DNA of 64,000 nucleotides, from contig JAGMUV010000028.1 of assembly GCA_020744425.1 (NCBI GenBank), forward strand, positions 248,001-312,000, in the 5' to 3' direction. The position numbers were made by a program, and so were the translations under genes. Within the stretch, counting starts at the first letter, position 1; each line of letters opens with the position of its first letter. The notes below the pieces were generated by a model. The model made no database searches. It was not told the DNA's origin and saw nothing but the letters and a program-made list of their open reading frames with translations. Positions 11,680-22,962 of the stretch are shown one piece after another. The stretch comes from Dactylonectria macrodidyma. Taxonomy: Eukaryota > Ascomycota > Sordariomycetes > Hypocreales > Nectriaceae.

Positions 11680-12739
11680 CTACCGGCAAGCAAAAAAAAA
11701 GTTCCCCCATACAAAATGCCCAATTTCACTTACACGGTATTTGGCTAAGATTGAAGTTATTGGCATGGAGCAATGTCTGTTGTATTGAGAATTTCATGCC
11801 GTTTGATATTATCACATTGCTTTTTTGATCACGTATGCGGTATAGTCACATGACACTAATGTAAAATTTCTTAAAACGCCTCCTTTACTACCCAGCCTCC
11901 CTGACGCTCCTTCGAATATTTCTCTACACCAGCCTTCTATAATCGCCTTGAAAATGCCTCGAGTGTCTTATACAGAGGATAGAGTTGTCGAAGCCATACT
12001 TGATGTCACAGATAACAACCTCTCCCAGAACCAATCCGCCCAGAAGCATGAGATCCCTCGGTCGACTCTCGGGGACCGATTAAGAGGCCTACCGTCAAAG
12101 TCCGAGGTCACCCAGCCTGCCCAGCTGTTATCCAAGTCTCAGGAGTCGAGGTTAGTGACCTGGATACTTCGACAAGAGGCCTTGGGATATGCTCCTTCTC
12201 ACAGTCAAGTTCGCGCCACCGTTGCTGCGCTCTTGAGACAGCAAGGCCGGGAAAGGCCTATCGGTATACACTGGCTAGCCAGGTTCATGAAACGTCATCT
12301 AAAGATCAAGACGAAGGTAGGAAAACGTCAGGAGGCTGCAAGATTCAATTCTTTTACTCTAATGGCCGTCAATTAGTACTTCGATATCCGGGAGAGCGAG
12401 TATGGCTGGATCAAGCCTGAGAACACTGTTAATGTTAACGAGGGTAGTATTATGGCTGGATTTAGTGAGTATTTGTCGTTTTGATCATTAATCCCACTAA
12501 TCCATTCCTAATATAGGCTTGGATTCCTTGGTTATTGGTAGTAGCGATCCGAAGAGGAAGGCCTTCCTCAAAGGCTCTCAGTCCCGCGCTTAGACTAGCT
12601 TTATCGAAGCCGTGATAGTAGATGGCCGTCTTTTAAAACCGGGGATTATTTTTAAAGGCAAAGCACTTCAGTAGCAGTGGTTTATTGATGAGTTCAAGAT
12701 GATAGCCGACTGGTATTATATCACTTCTAAAAATGGCTA

Positions 12740-14599
12740 ACGTACTTGATAAGCGAGTGCAACAAACAAGCGAGTGCAACAAAAATCTCTCAATCACTCT
12801 TTCTTCCATTTAATCAATTGATTCTCAACCACCAAACATGTCTCAATTTAATAATGAGGCTTCTATACTTCTTGCTCTTCAAGCCCTTCAAAATGACCCA
12901 AAATTAAGTCCCCGACGCGCTGCAAGCATCTACCAGGTCCATTTTTGGACCTTATATCGCCGACAGAAGGGCATTCAATCTCGACGCGATACTATCCCCA
13001 ACTCACGCAAGCTATCCGATCTAGAGGAGCAGATCATTGTCCAGTTCATCCTCGACCTGGATTCGCGAGGATTTCCCCCGCGACTGCGTGGTGTTGAAGA
13101 AATGGCCAACCGACTGCTCGCCGACCGCGACGCGTCACCTGTCGGCAAGCGCTGGGCTTCTAACTTCGTCAGGCGACAACCAGACCTCAAGACGCGTTTT
13201 TTTCGTAAATACGACTATCAGAGGGCTAAATGCGAAGATCCAACCATTATTCGCGATTGGTTCCGGCTCGTAGAGAACACAATCGCGAAATATGGTATTG
13301 ACCTAGCTGATATCTATAACTTTGATGAGACCGGCTTTATGATGGGCATAATCGCAAGCGGAATGGTCGTCACAGGCGCAGATAGGCGTGGAAACCCGAA
13401 ATCAGTCCAGCCCGGAAACCGGGAATGGGTTACGGTCATTCAGGCGATCAATGCAGAAGGCTGGGCGATCCAGCCGTTCATCGTGGTTGCGGGCCAATAT
13501 CACCTCGCTAGCTGGTACCGGGAAAGCAACCTCCCGGGCGATTGGGCTATTGCGACGACTCAAAATGGCTGGACCGACAATAAGACAGGTCTTGAGTGGC
13601 TCAAGCACTTTGACCAGCACACAAAGAATCGATTGACCGGTCGCTATCGTCTTCTGATCCTCGATGGGCACGAAAGTCACCACTCCGTCGACTTTGAGAA
13701 ATATTGTGAAGAGAACGATATCATTACGCTTTGTATGCCGCCTCATTCATCTCATCTGCTCCAGCCTCTTGATGTCGGGTGCTTTGGGCTACTTAAAATA
13801 GCCTATGGTTAAGAAATTGAGTAATTGATCAGATGCTCTATAACCCACGTTACGAAGACCGAGTTCTTCCCAGCCTTCTACGCTGCCCACGCAGCCGCTA
13901 TGATAAGGAGTAATATTGAAGGAGGTTTTCGAGGGGCTGGACTTGTTCCCTTAAACCCAGAATATGTCATATCAAAGCTTGATGTGCAGCTACGGACTCC
14001 AACACCGGCTGCAGAGGAGGTCGGCCTCCCTGACCCTTGGGTCTCAAAGACCCTAAAGACAGTGCTTAAGGCTAGTTCGCAGTCTGAATACCTTAAAAGA
14101 CGAGTGAGAAGGCATCAGAGCAGCTCTCCAGCATCTATCCTTAAGGCGCTTGAGTCATTTTCTAAGGGAACAAAGGCAATAATGCATCAAATGGCATTAT
14201 TAAAGTCTGAGAACCAGATCCTTCGACAGGCAAATGAGACTCTTAGTAAGCGGCGCAGAGCAAAAAGAACCCGCCTACGTCAAGGAGGGAAGATGACTGT
14301 AAATGAGGGAAGGGGTGAGATAGATCAGAGAGATGTTGATGCACAGGTAGCAGCTGAATCGTCGAGAAGTGGTGGTCGAGGGAGGTCGGCGATGCGGAGG
14401 GAAAGGCGCTGTGGAACTTGTAGAAAGGCTGGTCATAATGCAAGGACCTGTCAGGCTGTAATTAAGACCTCTGGAGATGAGGATAGCGATTAGTTTTAAT
14501 TGATTGAATGGTTTGTTGTGTTTTTATTGAAGTTTTAATTTTGAAGGTTGAGAAAAGTGTTGCACTCGCTTGTTTGTTGCACTCGCTTATCAAGTACGT
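12740..14599 (+). mobile_element. Fot-like element E1 (nested in the pogo element)
   Basis: 1860 bp with perfect 41-bp terminal inverted repeats (12740-12780 and 14559-14599) and TA duplications at 12738-12739 and 14600-14601. The TIR begins ACGTACTTGAT and then has two 17-nt units, each starting AAGCGA followed by the 7-bp word GTGCAAC. It lies exactly within the SKNG(W)TDN codons of the outer transposase. One transposase gene on the plus strand fills the interior. Confidence 0.95.
12838..14493 (+). pseudogene. Fot-like transposase of E1, two stop codons
   Basis: One frame from ATG 12838 to TAG 14493 (551 codons) is broken only by TAA 13810-13812 and TAA 13822-13824 in YG*EIE*LIRC. Order: psq HTH with recognition helix VHFWTLYRRQKG, CENP-B HTH (LSDLEEQIIVQFILDL), DDE domain with NFDETGF (first Asp), LLILDGHESHH (second Asp), LQPLDVGCFG (third Asp), a basic linker (KRRRAKRTRLR) and a C-terminal zinc knuckle CGTCRKAGHNARTC (CX2CX4HX4C). 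It would cut and paste the element at TA. The least damaged of the four copies here; a 324-codon product could still be made. Confidence 0.9.
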
Positions 14600-15690
14600 T
14601 AGACAGATAACTACATTACAGTTAAGTGGCTTAAAGAGGTCTATCTGCCTCAAACCCAACCAGCAGATGAGTCTGATGCGAGACTCATTATATTATATGG
14701 CCATAGAAGCCATATATCTGTAAGTATCTACCTGTTCTAAATCATTAATGTTACTAACTCAATATCCAGAATGAGTAAATAGCTACCTGCTTCTTAAATA
14801 ACGTATACTGTTATTACCTGCCGGCATATTGCTCTCATGGTCTCCAGCCGCTAGACAATGGCGTTTTTAATGCCTCTAAAGCTGCATATTATAAAGAACT
14901 GCAAAAACTGGCAAGCCTGACTGATTCTGCACCAGTAGATAAGGTCAACTTCATCAAAGCTTATGCTAAAGCCAGGGAAGTGAGTATAACTAAGAAAAAC
15001 ATACTCTCAGGTTAGAGAGTGACTAGAAATTGGCCAATTTCACGACGGAAAGCCCTCACACATCCAGAGATTCAACCAGACAAGAAGGAAACGACGCCTG
15101 CATCAGAGGGCCTCAGTGACGGACAACGCGACTCTGATAATACGCTAAAGAGCAGCCGTCATATCAGAGATCTGGGAAAGAACAAGACCCCTTCTACCAG
15201 AAGACGGTATTCTGTGATATCGAAAGGGTTTGAAGCCCAAGAGTCAAAGATAGCCTCCTTAAGCGCAAGAATCACCAGTCTGGAGGAGGAAGTCGGCCGG
15301 TTAAGTAGAGGCAAGAAGAGGAAGGCGATACCTAATCCTAATAAGAAGTTCATAACATTATCTGAGGCTCTAGTGACTGGCGAAACTATTCCCAAGCCAA
15401 TCCAAGCAAGTGAAGAGACAGGGGCTGTTGAGGATGTGATCGAGGTGGGAGGGATGCAGGAGGATGAAAGTTCAAATTCGGAGGCTGAAGAGTTACCTGC
15501 CGTACGCACCCGCAGCGGCCATGAGGTAAAAAGACCGAGAAAATATTAAAATTCATTTAATTATAACCCGAATTCTAGAAATAATTGTATTCTTATTATT
15601 TTCGGTGACTTTTTCCTATTAGGTTGAAAAGTTGCACTTTGTATGGGGAAACTTTTTTTTTGCTTGCCGGTAGGTGGGTACTGCATGGTA

Positions 15691-16515
15691 ATACAACAAG
15701 GCTTCATCTACCCGGCCAAGCTCCACGCAAAGAATAGCAAAGTTCTCCAGTGTGTTCAAGGCAGCGATATAGGTCACTACTAAAGTCGGCCCCAGAGCCT
15801 TCTCATAGCCATCCAGTACTCGCTAGTACATTGCCTCAGCGTCCTAAAGCCAGCCTTAGTCTACATAGAGATTGCCCAGGTTGTTAACTGTATTAAGTGT
15901 CGATGTATGATCTGGTCCCCATGCCTTCTCCTTGCCATCTAGTGCTCGCTAGTATATTGCTTCAGCGTCCTGAAGCCGGCCCTGGTCTGCATAGAGATTG
16001 CCCAGTGAGCCTAAAGCCACCGCAGCTTTATACTCAAGTGCTACTCCTCTTATCGTCTTAAGACATCTGTCTGCATGCGCGAGAAGCCGCCGCTGCGTAA
16101 CCTAAAACTCTCCCTGATCTTGCCCCAGCATATGCGATGCTACGCAATGAATCGCTATTTAAACCATATCATCATCAAGCTCTCGATTTAGCACATATAT
16201 CATCCACGAATAAACACATCCATACACGCTATACCCTTATGACTCTGCCTGCTAGACTGCTATAAGTGGATCAGCCTCTACAAGCCCGTAGTTATATAAT
16301 ATTCTTATGATTTTATAAAACTAGAGCTTATTGTTCGTCATCTTAGCAAGCCACCCTAGCCCATCCACTCCGCCATCTTTTAAAAGCTCATACTATATAT
16401 CTCTATTACTAAAATAAGCCCATTATCAGAGAAGCATGACTGCAATTAGGCTTTATTACTCGATGTGCTTATATGAAATACCTTATGTCAAGTATAAGTT
16501 TTAGTCATATAATGG
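15691..16515 (-). pseudogene. NB-ARC-TPR (NLR) receptor fragment, RIP-damaged
   Basis: Minus-strand reading from the E2 edge: ELLKDGGVDGLGWLAKMTNN, IIRILYNYGLVEADP, GYSVYGCVYSWMIYVLN (the winged-helix/ARC2 region of fungal NB-ARC proteins), VTQRRLLAHADRC, then kinesin-light-chain-type TPRs (LGSLGNLYADQGRLQDAEAI, ALDGKEKAWGPDHTSTLN, NNLGNLYVD). Nearly every Gln or Trp position that can become a stop by C-to-T or G-to-A is TAG/TAA (Y*RALDG, YVD*GWL*DAEAMY*). Both ends are cut by transposons: the pogo element on the left and E2 on the right. Confidence 0.75.
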
Positions 16516-16517
16516 TA

Positions 16518-18378
16518 ACGTACTTAATAAGCGAGCGCCGCAGACAAGCGAGCGCCGCACTTTTCCTTACCCTTAAAATTAAAACCTCAATAAAACCGCA
16601 ACAAAGCATTAAATAAATTAAAACTAATCGCTATGCTCTTCCTCAGAGGTCTCAATTATAATCTGACAGGTCCTTGCATTATGACCAGCCTTTCTACATA
16701 TTCTACTGCGCCTTTCCCTTGGCAGCGCTGACCTCCTTCGACCACCACTTCTCGACGATTCAGCCACTACCTGCGCATCAACGTCTCTCTGATCCATCTC
16801 ATCCCTCCCCTCATCTAAAGTCATCTTCCCTCCTTTACGTAAGCGGGTTCTTGTCGCTCTGCGCCGCTTGCTAAGAGTCTCATTTGCCTGTCAAAGGATC
16901 TAGACCTCAGACTTCAGTAATGCCATCTAATGCATTATTGCTTTTTATTCCCTTAGTGAATGACTCAAGCGCCCTAAGAATTAATGCTGGAGAGCTGCTC
17001 TAATGCCTTCTTACTCATCTTTTAAGGTATTCAGACTGCGAACTGGCCTCTAGCACTATCTTTAGGGTCTTCGAGACCCAATGGTCAGGGAGGCCGACCT
17101 CCTCTGCAGCCGGTGTTAGAGTCCGTAGCTGCACGTCAAGCTTTAATATAACATTTTCTAGGTTTAAGGGAACAAGTCCGGCCCCTCGAAAACCTCCTTC
17201 AATATTACTCCTTATCATGGCGGCTGCGTGGGTAGCGTAGAAGGCTGGGAAGAACTCGGTCTTCGAAACGTGGGTTATAGAGCATCTAATTAATTACTCA
17301 ATTGCTCGACCATAGGCTATTTTAAGCGGCCCAAAGCACCCGACATCGAGAGGCTGAAGTAGATGAGACGAATGAGGCGGCATACAAAGCGTAATGATCT
17401 GATTCTCCTCACAATATTTCTCAAAGTCGACAGAGTGGTGACTTTCGTGCCCATCGAGGATCAGAAGACGATAGCGACCGACCGATCGATCCTTTGTGTG
17501 CTGATTGAAGTGCTTGAGCCACTCAAGACCCGTCTCATTATCAGTCCAGCCATTTTGAGTTGTTACAATAGCCCAATCGCCCGGGAGGTTGCTTTCCCGG
17601 TACCAGCTGGCGAGGTGATATTGGCCCGCAACTACAATGAACGGCTGGATCGCCCAGCCTTCCGCATTGATCGCCTGAATGACCGTAACCCATTCCCGGT
17701 TTCCAGGCTGGACTGATTTTGGGTTTCCACGCCTTTCTGCGCCTGTGACGACCATTCCGCTTGCGATCAGGCCCATCATAAAGCCAGTCTTATCAAAGTT
17801 GTAGATATCGGCTAGGTCGATACCATATTTCGCGATTATGTTCTCCACAAGCCGGAACCAATTGCGAATAATGGTTGGATCTTCGCATTTGGCCCTCTAA
17901 TAGTCGTATTTACGAAAAAAACGCGTCTTAAGGTCTGGTTATCGCCTAACGAAGTTAGAAGCCCAGCGCTTGCCAACAGGTGACGCGTCGCGGTCAGCGA
18001 GCAGTCGATTGGCCATTTCTTCAACACCACGCAGTCGCGGAGGAAATCCTCGCAAATCCAGGTCGAGTATGAATTGAACAATGATCTGTTCCTCTAGATC
18101 GGTTAGTCGACGCGAATTAGGAATGGTATCGCGTCGACACTGAATGCCCTTCTGTCGGCGACGCAGCCTTCGCTCATCTACTTCGTATGTCGATGCGGCG
18201 TGTCGGATACTTAGTTTTGGGTTATTTTGAAGGGCTTGAAGGGCAAGAAGGGTTTTAGCTTCGTTATCTTGCTGAGGCATGTTGAGTTGTTGAGATTTGC
18301 TTGATAAAGTAGAAAGTTAGGTGTAGGATGGAAAAGTGCGGCGCTCGCTTGTCTGCGGCGCTCGCTTATCAAGTACGT
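16518..18378 (-). mobile_element. Fot-like element E2
   Basis: 1861 bp, TA duplications at 16516-16517 and 18379-18380. The TIRs (16518-16560; 18336-18378) differ at one base and hold two 17-nt units with the 7-bp word GCGCCGC (AAGCGAGCGCCGCAGAC). The transposase gene reads on the minus strand. Confidence 0.95.
16624..18280 (-). pseudogene. Fot-like transposase of E2, broken
   Basis: ATG at 18280; open to about 17939, then stops and a shift, a long DDE reading 17848-17294 (NFDKTGFMMG, LLILDGHESHH, LQPLDVGCFG), stop in YGRAIE*LIRC, and a C-terminal part to TAG 16624 (knuckle reads SRICRKAGHNARTC). The recognition helix reads VDERRLRRRQKG, unlike E1, although the surrounding LLALQALQNNPKLS and DTIPNSR segments are almost the same. 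NFDKTG replaces NFDETG. Inactive. Confidence 0.9.
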
Positions 18379-18380
18379 TA

Positions 18381-18839
18381 CTGTGTGTGCTTCTTGCTTA
18401 TGCTTCCTACTTATTCTGTCTCTCTGCGGATTCCCTGGTTTGGTAGTATTACTAGCGAACTAACTTGAAGCCTATTCTTCAAGTGTTCAGTATCCTATTG
18501 TGCACATGAAGATCATAGCTATAACTTAGAATCAGCTTAAGTCACAACACTCTGCACACACGAAACCAAGAGATCATAGCTATAAATGAACCTGGACCCC
18601 TTCAACCCGCCTCTGGACAAAGTTATTAAAATTAGACAGCATGCTGTTATGACTGCTATAACTGCCGGGTCCAAGCTCAGATAGTCTGACATAAGGTGGG
18701 AAGGGAGCAAGCGCTACTTCACCATCCACAGTAGGAATGGGTTTTAGAAGGCGAGATCAAGGTATTTAAGGCTCTTATTGCTTGTAGCAGGCTATGCAAG
18801 AAGAGTTTTCCGAAAGGGGGGAAGAGTATGGTCTCGTAG
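18381..18839. other. No supported gene
   Basis: Sequence between E2 and the end of the NACHT-ankyrin gene. No frames of interest. It would hold the 3' untranslated region and terminator of the receptor gene. Confidence 0.5.
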
Positions 18840-21800
18840 TTATCCAGATTTTTGATAGAGCAACTTGGTGATGGCATCGTGCCCATTCAGGGCGGCATAT
18901 GACAGCGGCGTCCGACCACTCCCGTCCTTCGACTCGATGTTGGCCCCCCTCTCGAGAAGCAGCTTGAAAACGGCCTCGTGCCCATTCAGGGCGGCATTCG
19001 ACAGCGGCGTCCGACCACTCCCGTCCTTCGACTCGATGTTGGCTCCCCCCTCGAGAAGCAGCTTGACAACGGCCTCGTGCCCATTCAGGGCGGCATATGA
19101 CAGCGGCATCTGACCACTGCCGTCCTTCGACTCGACGTTAGCTCCCCTCTCGAGAAGCAGTTTAACAATAGCCCCATGCCCTCTCTGGGCGGCATTTGAC
19201 AGCGGCGTCCAACTATTACCACCCTTCGACTCGATGTTGGCTCCCCTCTCGAGAAGCAGCTTGATAACGGCCTCGTGCCCGTTCTCGGCGGCATACGACA
19301 GCGGCGTCTGACCACTGCCGTCCTTCGACTCGATGTTGGCTCCCCTCTCGAGAAGCAGCTTAACAACGGCCTCGTGCCCATTCAAGGCGGCATTTGACAG
19401 CGGCGTCCGACCACTCCTATCCTTCGACTCAATATTAGCTTCCCTCTCAAAAAGCAGCTTAACAACGGCCTCGTGCCCATTCAAGGCGGCATTTGACAGC
19501 GGCGTCCGACCACTCCTATCCTTCGACTCAATATTAGCTTCCCTCTCAAAAAGCAGCTTAACAACGGCCTCGTGCCCGTTCAAGGCAGCATTCGATAGCG
19601 GCGTCTGACCACTGCCGTCCTTCGACTCGATGCTGGCTCCCCTCTCGAGAAGCAGCTTGGCAACAGCCTCATGCCCTCTTAGGGCGGCATTCGACAGCGG
19701 CGTCCAACTATCACCACCCTTCGACTCGATGTTAGCTCCCCTCTCGAGAAGCAGCTTAACAACTGCCTCATGCCCTCTCTGGGCGGCATATGATAGCGGC
19801 GTCCGACTACTCCTGTCCTTCGACTCGATGTTGGCTCCCCTCTCGAGAAGCAGCTTAACAACGGCCTCGTGCCCGTTCTCGGCGGCATACGACAGCGGCG
19901 TCTGACCACTCCTATCCTTCGACTCAATATTAGCTTCCCTCTCAAAAAGCAGCTTAACAACGGCCTCGTGCCCATTCAAGGCGGCATTTGACAGCGGCGT
20001 CCGACCACTCCTATCCTTCGACTCAATATTAGCTCCCCTCTCAAAAAGCAGCTTAACAACGGCCTCGTGCCCGTTCTTGGCGGCATATAATAGCAGCGTC
20101 TGACCACTGCCGTCCTTCGACTCGATATTGGCTCCCCTCTCGAAAAGCAGCTTAACAATGACCTCATGCCCGTTCATAGCGGCATTCGATAGCGGCGTCC
20201 AACCATTACTACCCTTCGACTCGATGTTGGCTCCCCTCTCGAGAAGCAGCTTGACAACGGCCTCGTGCCCGTTCAGAGCAGCATTCGATAGCGGCGTCTG
20301 ACCACTGCCGTCCTTCGACTCGATGTTGGCTCCCCTCTCGAGAAGCAGCTTAACAACAGCCTCGTGCCCTCTCTGGGCGGCATTCGACAGCGGCGTCCAA
20401 CTATTACCATCCTTCGACTCGATGTTGGCTCCCCCCTCGAGAAGCAGCTTGACAACGGCCTTGTGCCCCTTCTCTGCTGCCCATAACAGCGGGGTCTTGC
20501 CGAGTATCGTGTCTTTGGTCTCCAGGTCAGCGCCCTTTTCGACCAGCAACCTAACGATCTCATCATGGCCCTTCTCTGCCGCCCGAAATAGCAGCGTCTG
20601 AATCTCATCGTCCCTTGTATTTATATCGACGATCCCCCGTTCCAGTATTTTAAGTAGCAGACTGTATATCACCGATTCATGCTCTGAAATGCACCAGCCG
20701 TGCTGCAGCCAATATTGCTTCGCATAGGAGTAAAATTGGAACTGATCTGCAGAAGGGGATTTGAAATGCTGGCTTGCATCTGCGAGGACTTTGCCAACGT
20801 CATAGTTAGGCTGTCTCCGGGTCCGCAAAAGCTTTAACGCAAGGCTTCGAACGCTGCCTGGAGCGTCTATTGACCGGATGATCCTGGACGGAGCTGCTTC
20901 GGCTGGTATTTGCGGGACTACCATAGTAGATAGTTGGGTATCAAAAACATCATAATTGAGGTAGGTGATAATAACCTCTCTCATCGTCCTGTTTGCGCTG
21001 TCCACTGTAAATATCGCGCCAGTCGAGTCTCTGAAACGGTCAAGGAGGAATTGCTTGACGCTATGGTGCACCAATCTTACGGTCGGCTCTTCTTCATCGA
21101 CGGCAATGAGGCTTCCACAGCAGGCCAACACCGAATATACATCATGGGGAAGCCGTGTCGGGTTCCAGACAGCATCGCCTGGAACTACGCTCAAGGCTTC
21201 TCGAAGTTCCTCCGTTGTCAACGGCCGGTGAGCCACGGCGACAAGCTCAAATATCCGCGTCTGATAATGCTTTCCTAACTCTCCTGATCTCTGCAGAATA
21301 CGAGAAAACGTTTCTGGAAGATCTTTTGGGAGGTCCTTTAAGGCCAGGCGAATGGCTTCATCTGTCTTCGCGCCGCACAAGGATTCTATTTGAAGAGCCA
21401 CCCAGAGGAACATTCCCTGAGCACCTTGCAGCAGGGCGTCCTCTATTTCAAGGATAATCGCAGGGTTTTCTATCGTGAGCCGCTGTCTGGGTTCTCTGGA
21501 TTCTATGCGCCTCTCCAACTCTGCACTAATGAAGCTTGTAATATCGGGATTGTCGTCAGGAATCGCAATGATACTATGTTTGGCAAACAGTTCCGGGCTT
21601 AACCTCCAGACATTATCGGCCTCCAATCTAAATGAAATGCAGATACGTAGTGCAAATGCGTCCTGGAGTTTCCGGAGTTGTTGAATTAATATCCCTCTCT
21701 GAAGATCATCACATTCATCCAGCCCGTCCAGGACAAAGGAAGCTTTGAAGTCAGGTGGAAGGGCGCGCTGGAGCATGCTGAGTATCCTTTCGGAATCGAC

Positions 21801-22962
21801 GACTGAGGTAGTCTTGTCGACGAGTTCCTCTACCATAGTGAGGTCTGGAATTGGGCGCAACAATTGTCGAGCCAAAGAGCCAAAGACTGTGCGCGCTTTC
21901 AAGCTCTCGGACTTGTCGTGGAGACAAAAGAAATAGGCCACTGGGCGTTCCCTACTTTGAACATGAAGGTTTAAATCATCGACAATGTTGGCCAGCAGAA
22001 CGGACTTTCCTGACCCTAGCTTACCTTTACACACTAGTGTGCAAGAATCTGCTCGGACTTTCCAGCGCTGATATTCAGAGGTCCGGTTGAACAAAGTCGC
22101 GTTTCCAGCCTTTCGAATCTCCTTCCACGTCGTCTGATAGTCGTATGTAGAGCAGGAATCGACGACACGGACATGAGCCTTTAGCCTTTTGCGGTGCGAC
22201 TCGGATTCAGGGGACTTAAACAGAGCTTTGAAGCGGGAGCTCTGCTCCTCGATGGCTTGACCCATCAGCAGGCTTATCTCCTCTCTGATCAAACTGGCCC
22301 ACAGGTCGAGCTCCGATTGGTAGTTCTTCATATCGGAGTCGCTTAGAAACGACACAAGCTGTCCTAATATCGACTTCTTTGTTAACTTCAACAGCTGGTG
22401 ACAGAGACGAACAACCACGATGAAATATTCAGACAGATGCGACTGCAGAATCTTGGACCGGGGATAGAGCAAAGCCATCTTTTCATAACGGGGAGCCGAG
22501 CGACCGACGATCATGAGAAGAGTCGACATCTTTTCGAGGCAGGAAGAGAAGTTTACGAGCGACTAGGTAGGACGTCAGCTGGAGAACGAAAGAATGAGAT
22601 TGGAAAAGACCAACAAGTAATGTCATTCGCACCAGCGACCAGACGCCGCATGCAATCATGTTCTGGGAACCGCCGACTATGATGTCCCCGAGCGCCGCGA
22701 ACTGCTGAACGGCTTGTAGTACATTGGTCAAACGAGGTCCGAAACATCGCCCGCCGCCGAGCTTCCCGGAGGTGTGACGGTCAATTTCGGCCGTAAGTCG
22801 CATGACATCGTGGATATCTGGAGGTGATTTGCATAATTGGGATCTGTAGGTACGGAAGGTAGCCTTCTGCTCGGTGGAAAGATCTGCCTCGAACTCCGAA
22901 GCAGCTTGCGCCAGGCGAATCTCAGCCTTCAGCGGCGCGGCTTTTGCCAGTGCAGAAGACAT
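18840..22962 (-). CDS. NACHT-ankyrin STAND receptor (fungal NLR)
   Basis: Exons 22962-22615 and 22562-18840, joined by a 52-nt GTTGGT..CCTAG intron that gives the continuous reading SLVRMTLLSLVNFSS; 1356 residues. An N-terminal helical domain found before NACHT in many fungal proteins (FGPRLTNVLQAVQQFAALGD, about 70-110) leads to a NACHT NTPase with Walker A GKLGSGKS (about 296-303) and Walker B SFVLDGLDECDD (about 391-402), a winged-helix-like linker (LTTEELREALSV), and about 18 ankyrin repeats of 33 residues from about 765 to the end. Family members are cytosolic non-self sensors whose repeats bind the ligand. The repeats are almost identical at DNA level, a sign of ongoing repeat shuffling. 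No stops, and the gene looks active. The ATG at 22962 begins the conserved domain; an internal ATG at 22529 lies within it. Confidence 0.93.
18865..20500. repeat. Array of 99-bp near-identical ankyrin-coding repeats
   Basis: The unit (minus strand) encodes GANIESKDGSGQTPLSNAA plus the NGHEAVVKLLLER helix. Units around 19390-19480, 19490-19580 and 19920-20015 are identical over most of their length, including rare synonymous choices (CTCAAAAAGCAGCTTAACAA). Confidence 0.9.

Larger units (their letters stand above)
11954..15549 (+). pseudogene. Pogo-type transposase, split by nested transposon
   Basis: Coding relics 11954-12737 and 14602-15549. The N-terminus has a psq-type helix-turn-helix (IPRSTLGDRLRG) and a CENP-B-type HTH (SQESRLVTWILRQEALGYAP). 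DDE-domain pieces follow: NTVNVNEGSIMAGF, an intron 12467-12518 (GTGAGT..ATAG), SQSRA, KPGIIFKGKALQ, SKNG at the insertion point, then TDNYITVKWLKEVYLPQTQ, DARLIILYGHRSHI, and LQPLDNGVFNALKAAY. A coiled-coil-like Lys/Glu-rich tail ends at TAA 15547. Stops such as TAG for Trp at the insertion point and TAG for Gln fit RIP. The first Asp of the catalytic triad is read as Asn (NVNEG for NVDEG). Inactive. Confidence 0.85.
11648..15688 (+). mobile_element. Pogo/Fot-type DNA transposon (outer, host of a nested copy)
   Basis: Terminal inverted repeats: left 11648-11716 and right 15625-15688 share CCATGCAGTACCCACC, CTACCGGCAAGC, an A9 run and CCCCATACAAA. TA target duplications lie at 11646-11647 and 15689-15690. 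In the left end the 17-bp unit AGTACCCACCTACCGGC occurs twice in tandem; in the right end once. Without the nested 1860-bp insertion and its extra TA the element is about 2.18 kb. The transposase reading is listed separately. It sits between the RecQ fragment and a decayed NB-ARC-TPR gene. Confidence 0.9.

Noticed and set aside
12838..13812. The 324-codon frame of E1 as a complete transposase
   Set aside because: Similarity continues past the TAA for 220 codons to the zinc knuckle, so it is a truncated product of a longer gene.
18865..20500. Regularly spaced direct repeats that could suggest a CRISPR-like array
   Set aside because: The units are contiguous coding repeats of an ankyrin protein in a eukaryote, with no spacers.
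18865..20608. Several plus-strand open frames of about 80-110 codons, and other minus frames, over the ankyrin array
   Set aside because: They are alternative readings of the periodic 99-bp ankyrin DNA, whose period keeps other frames open too; no independent signals.
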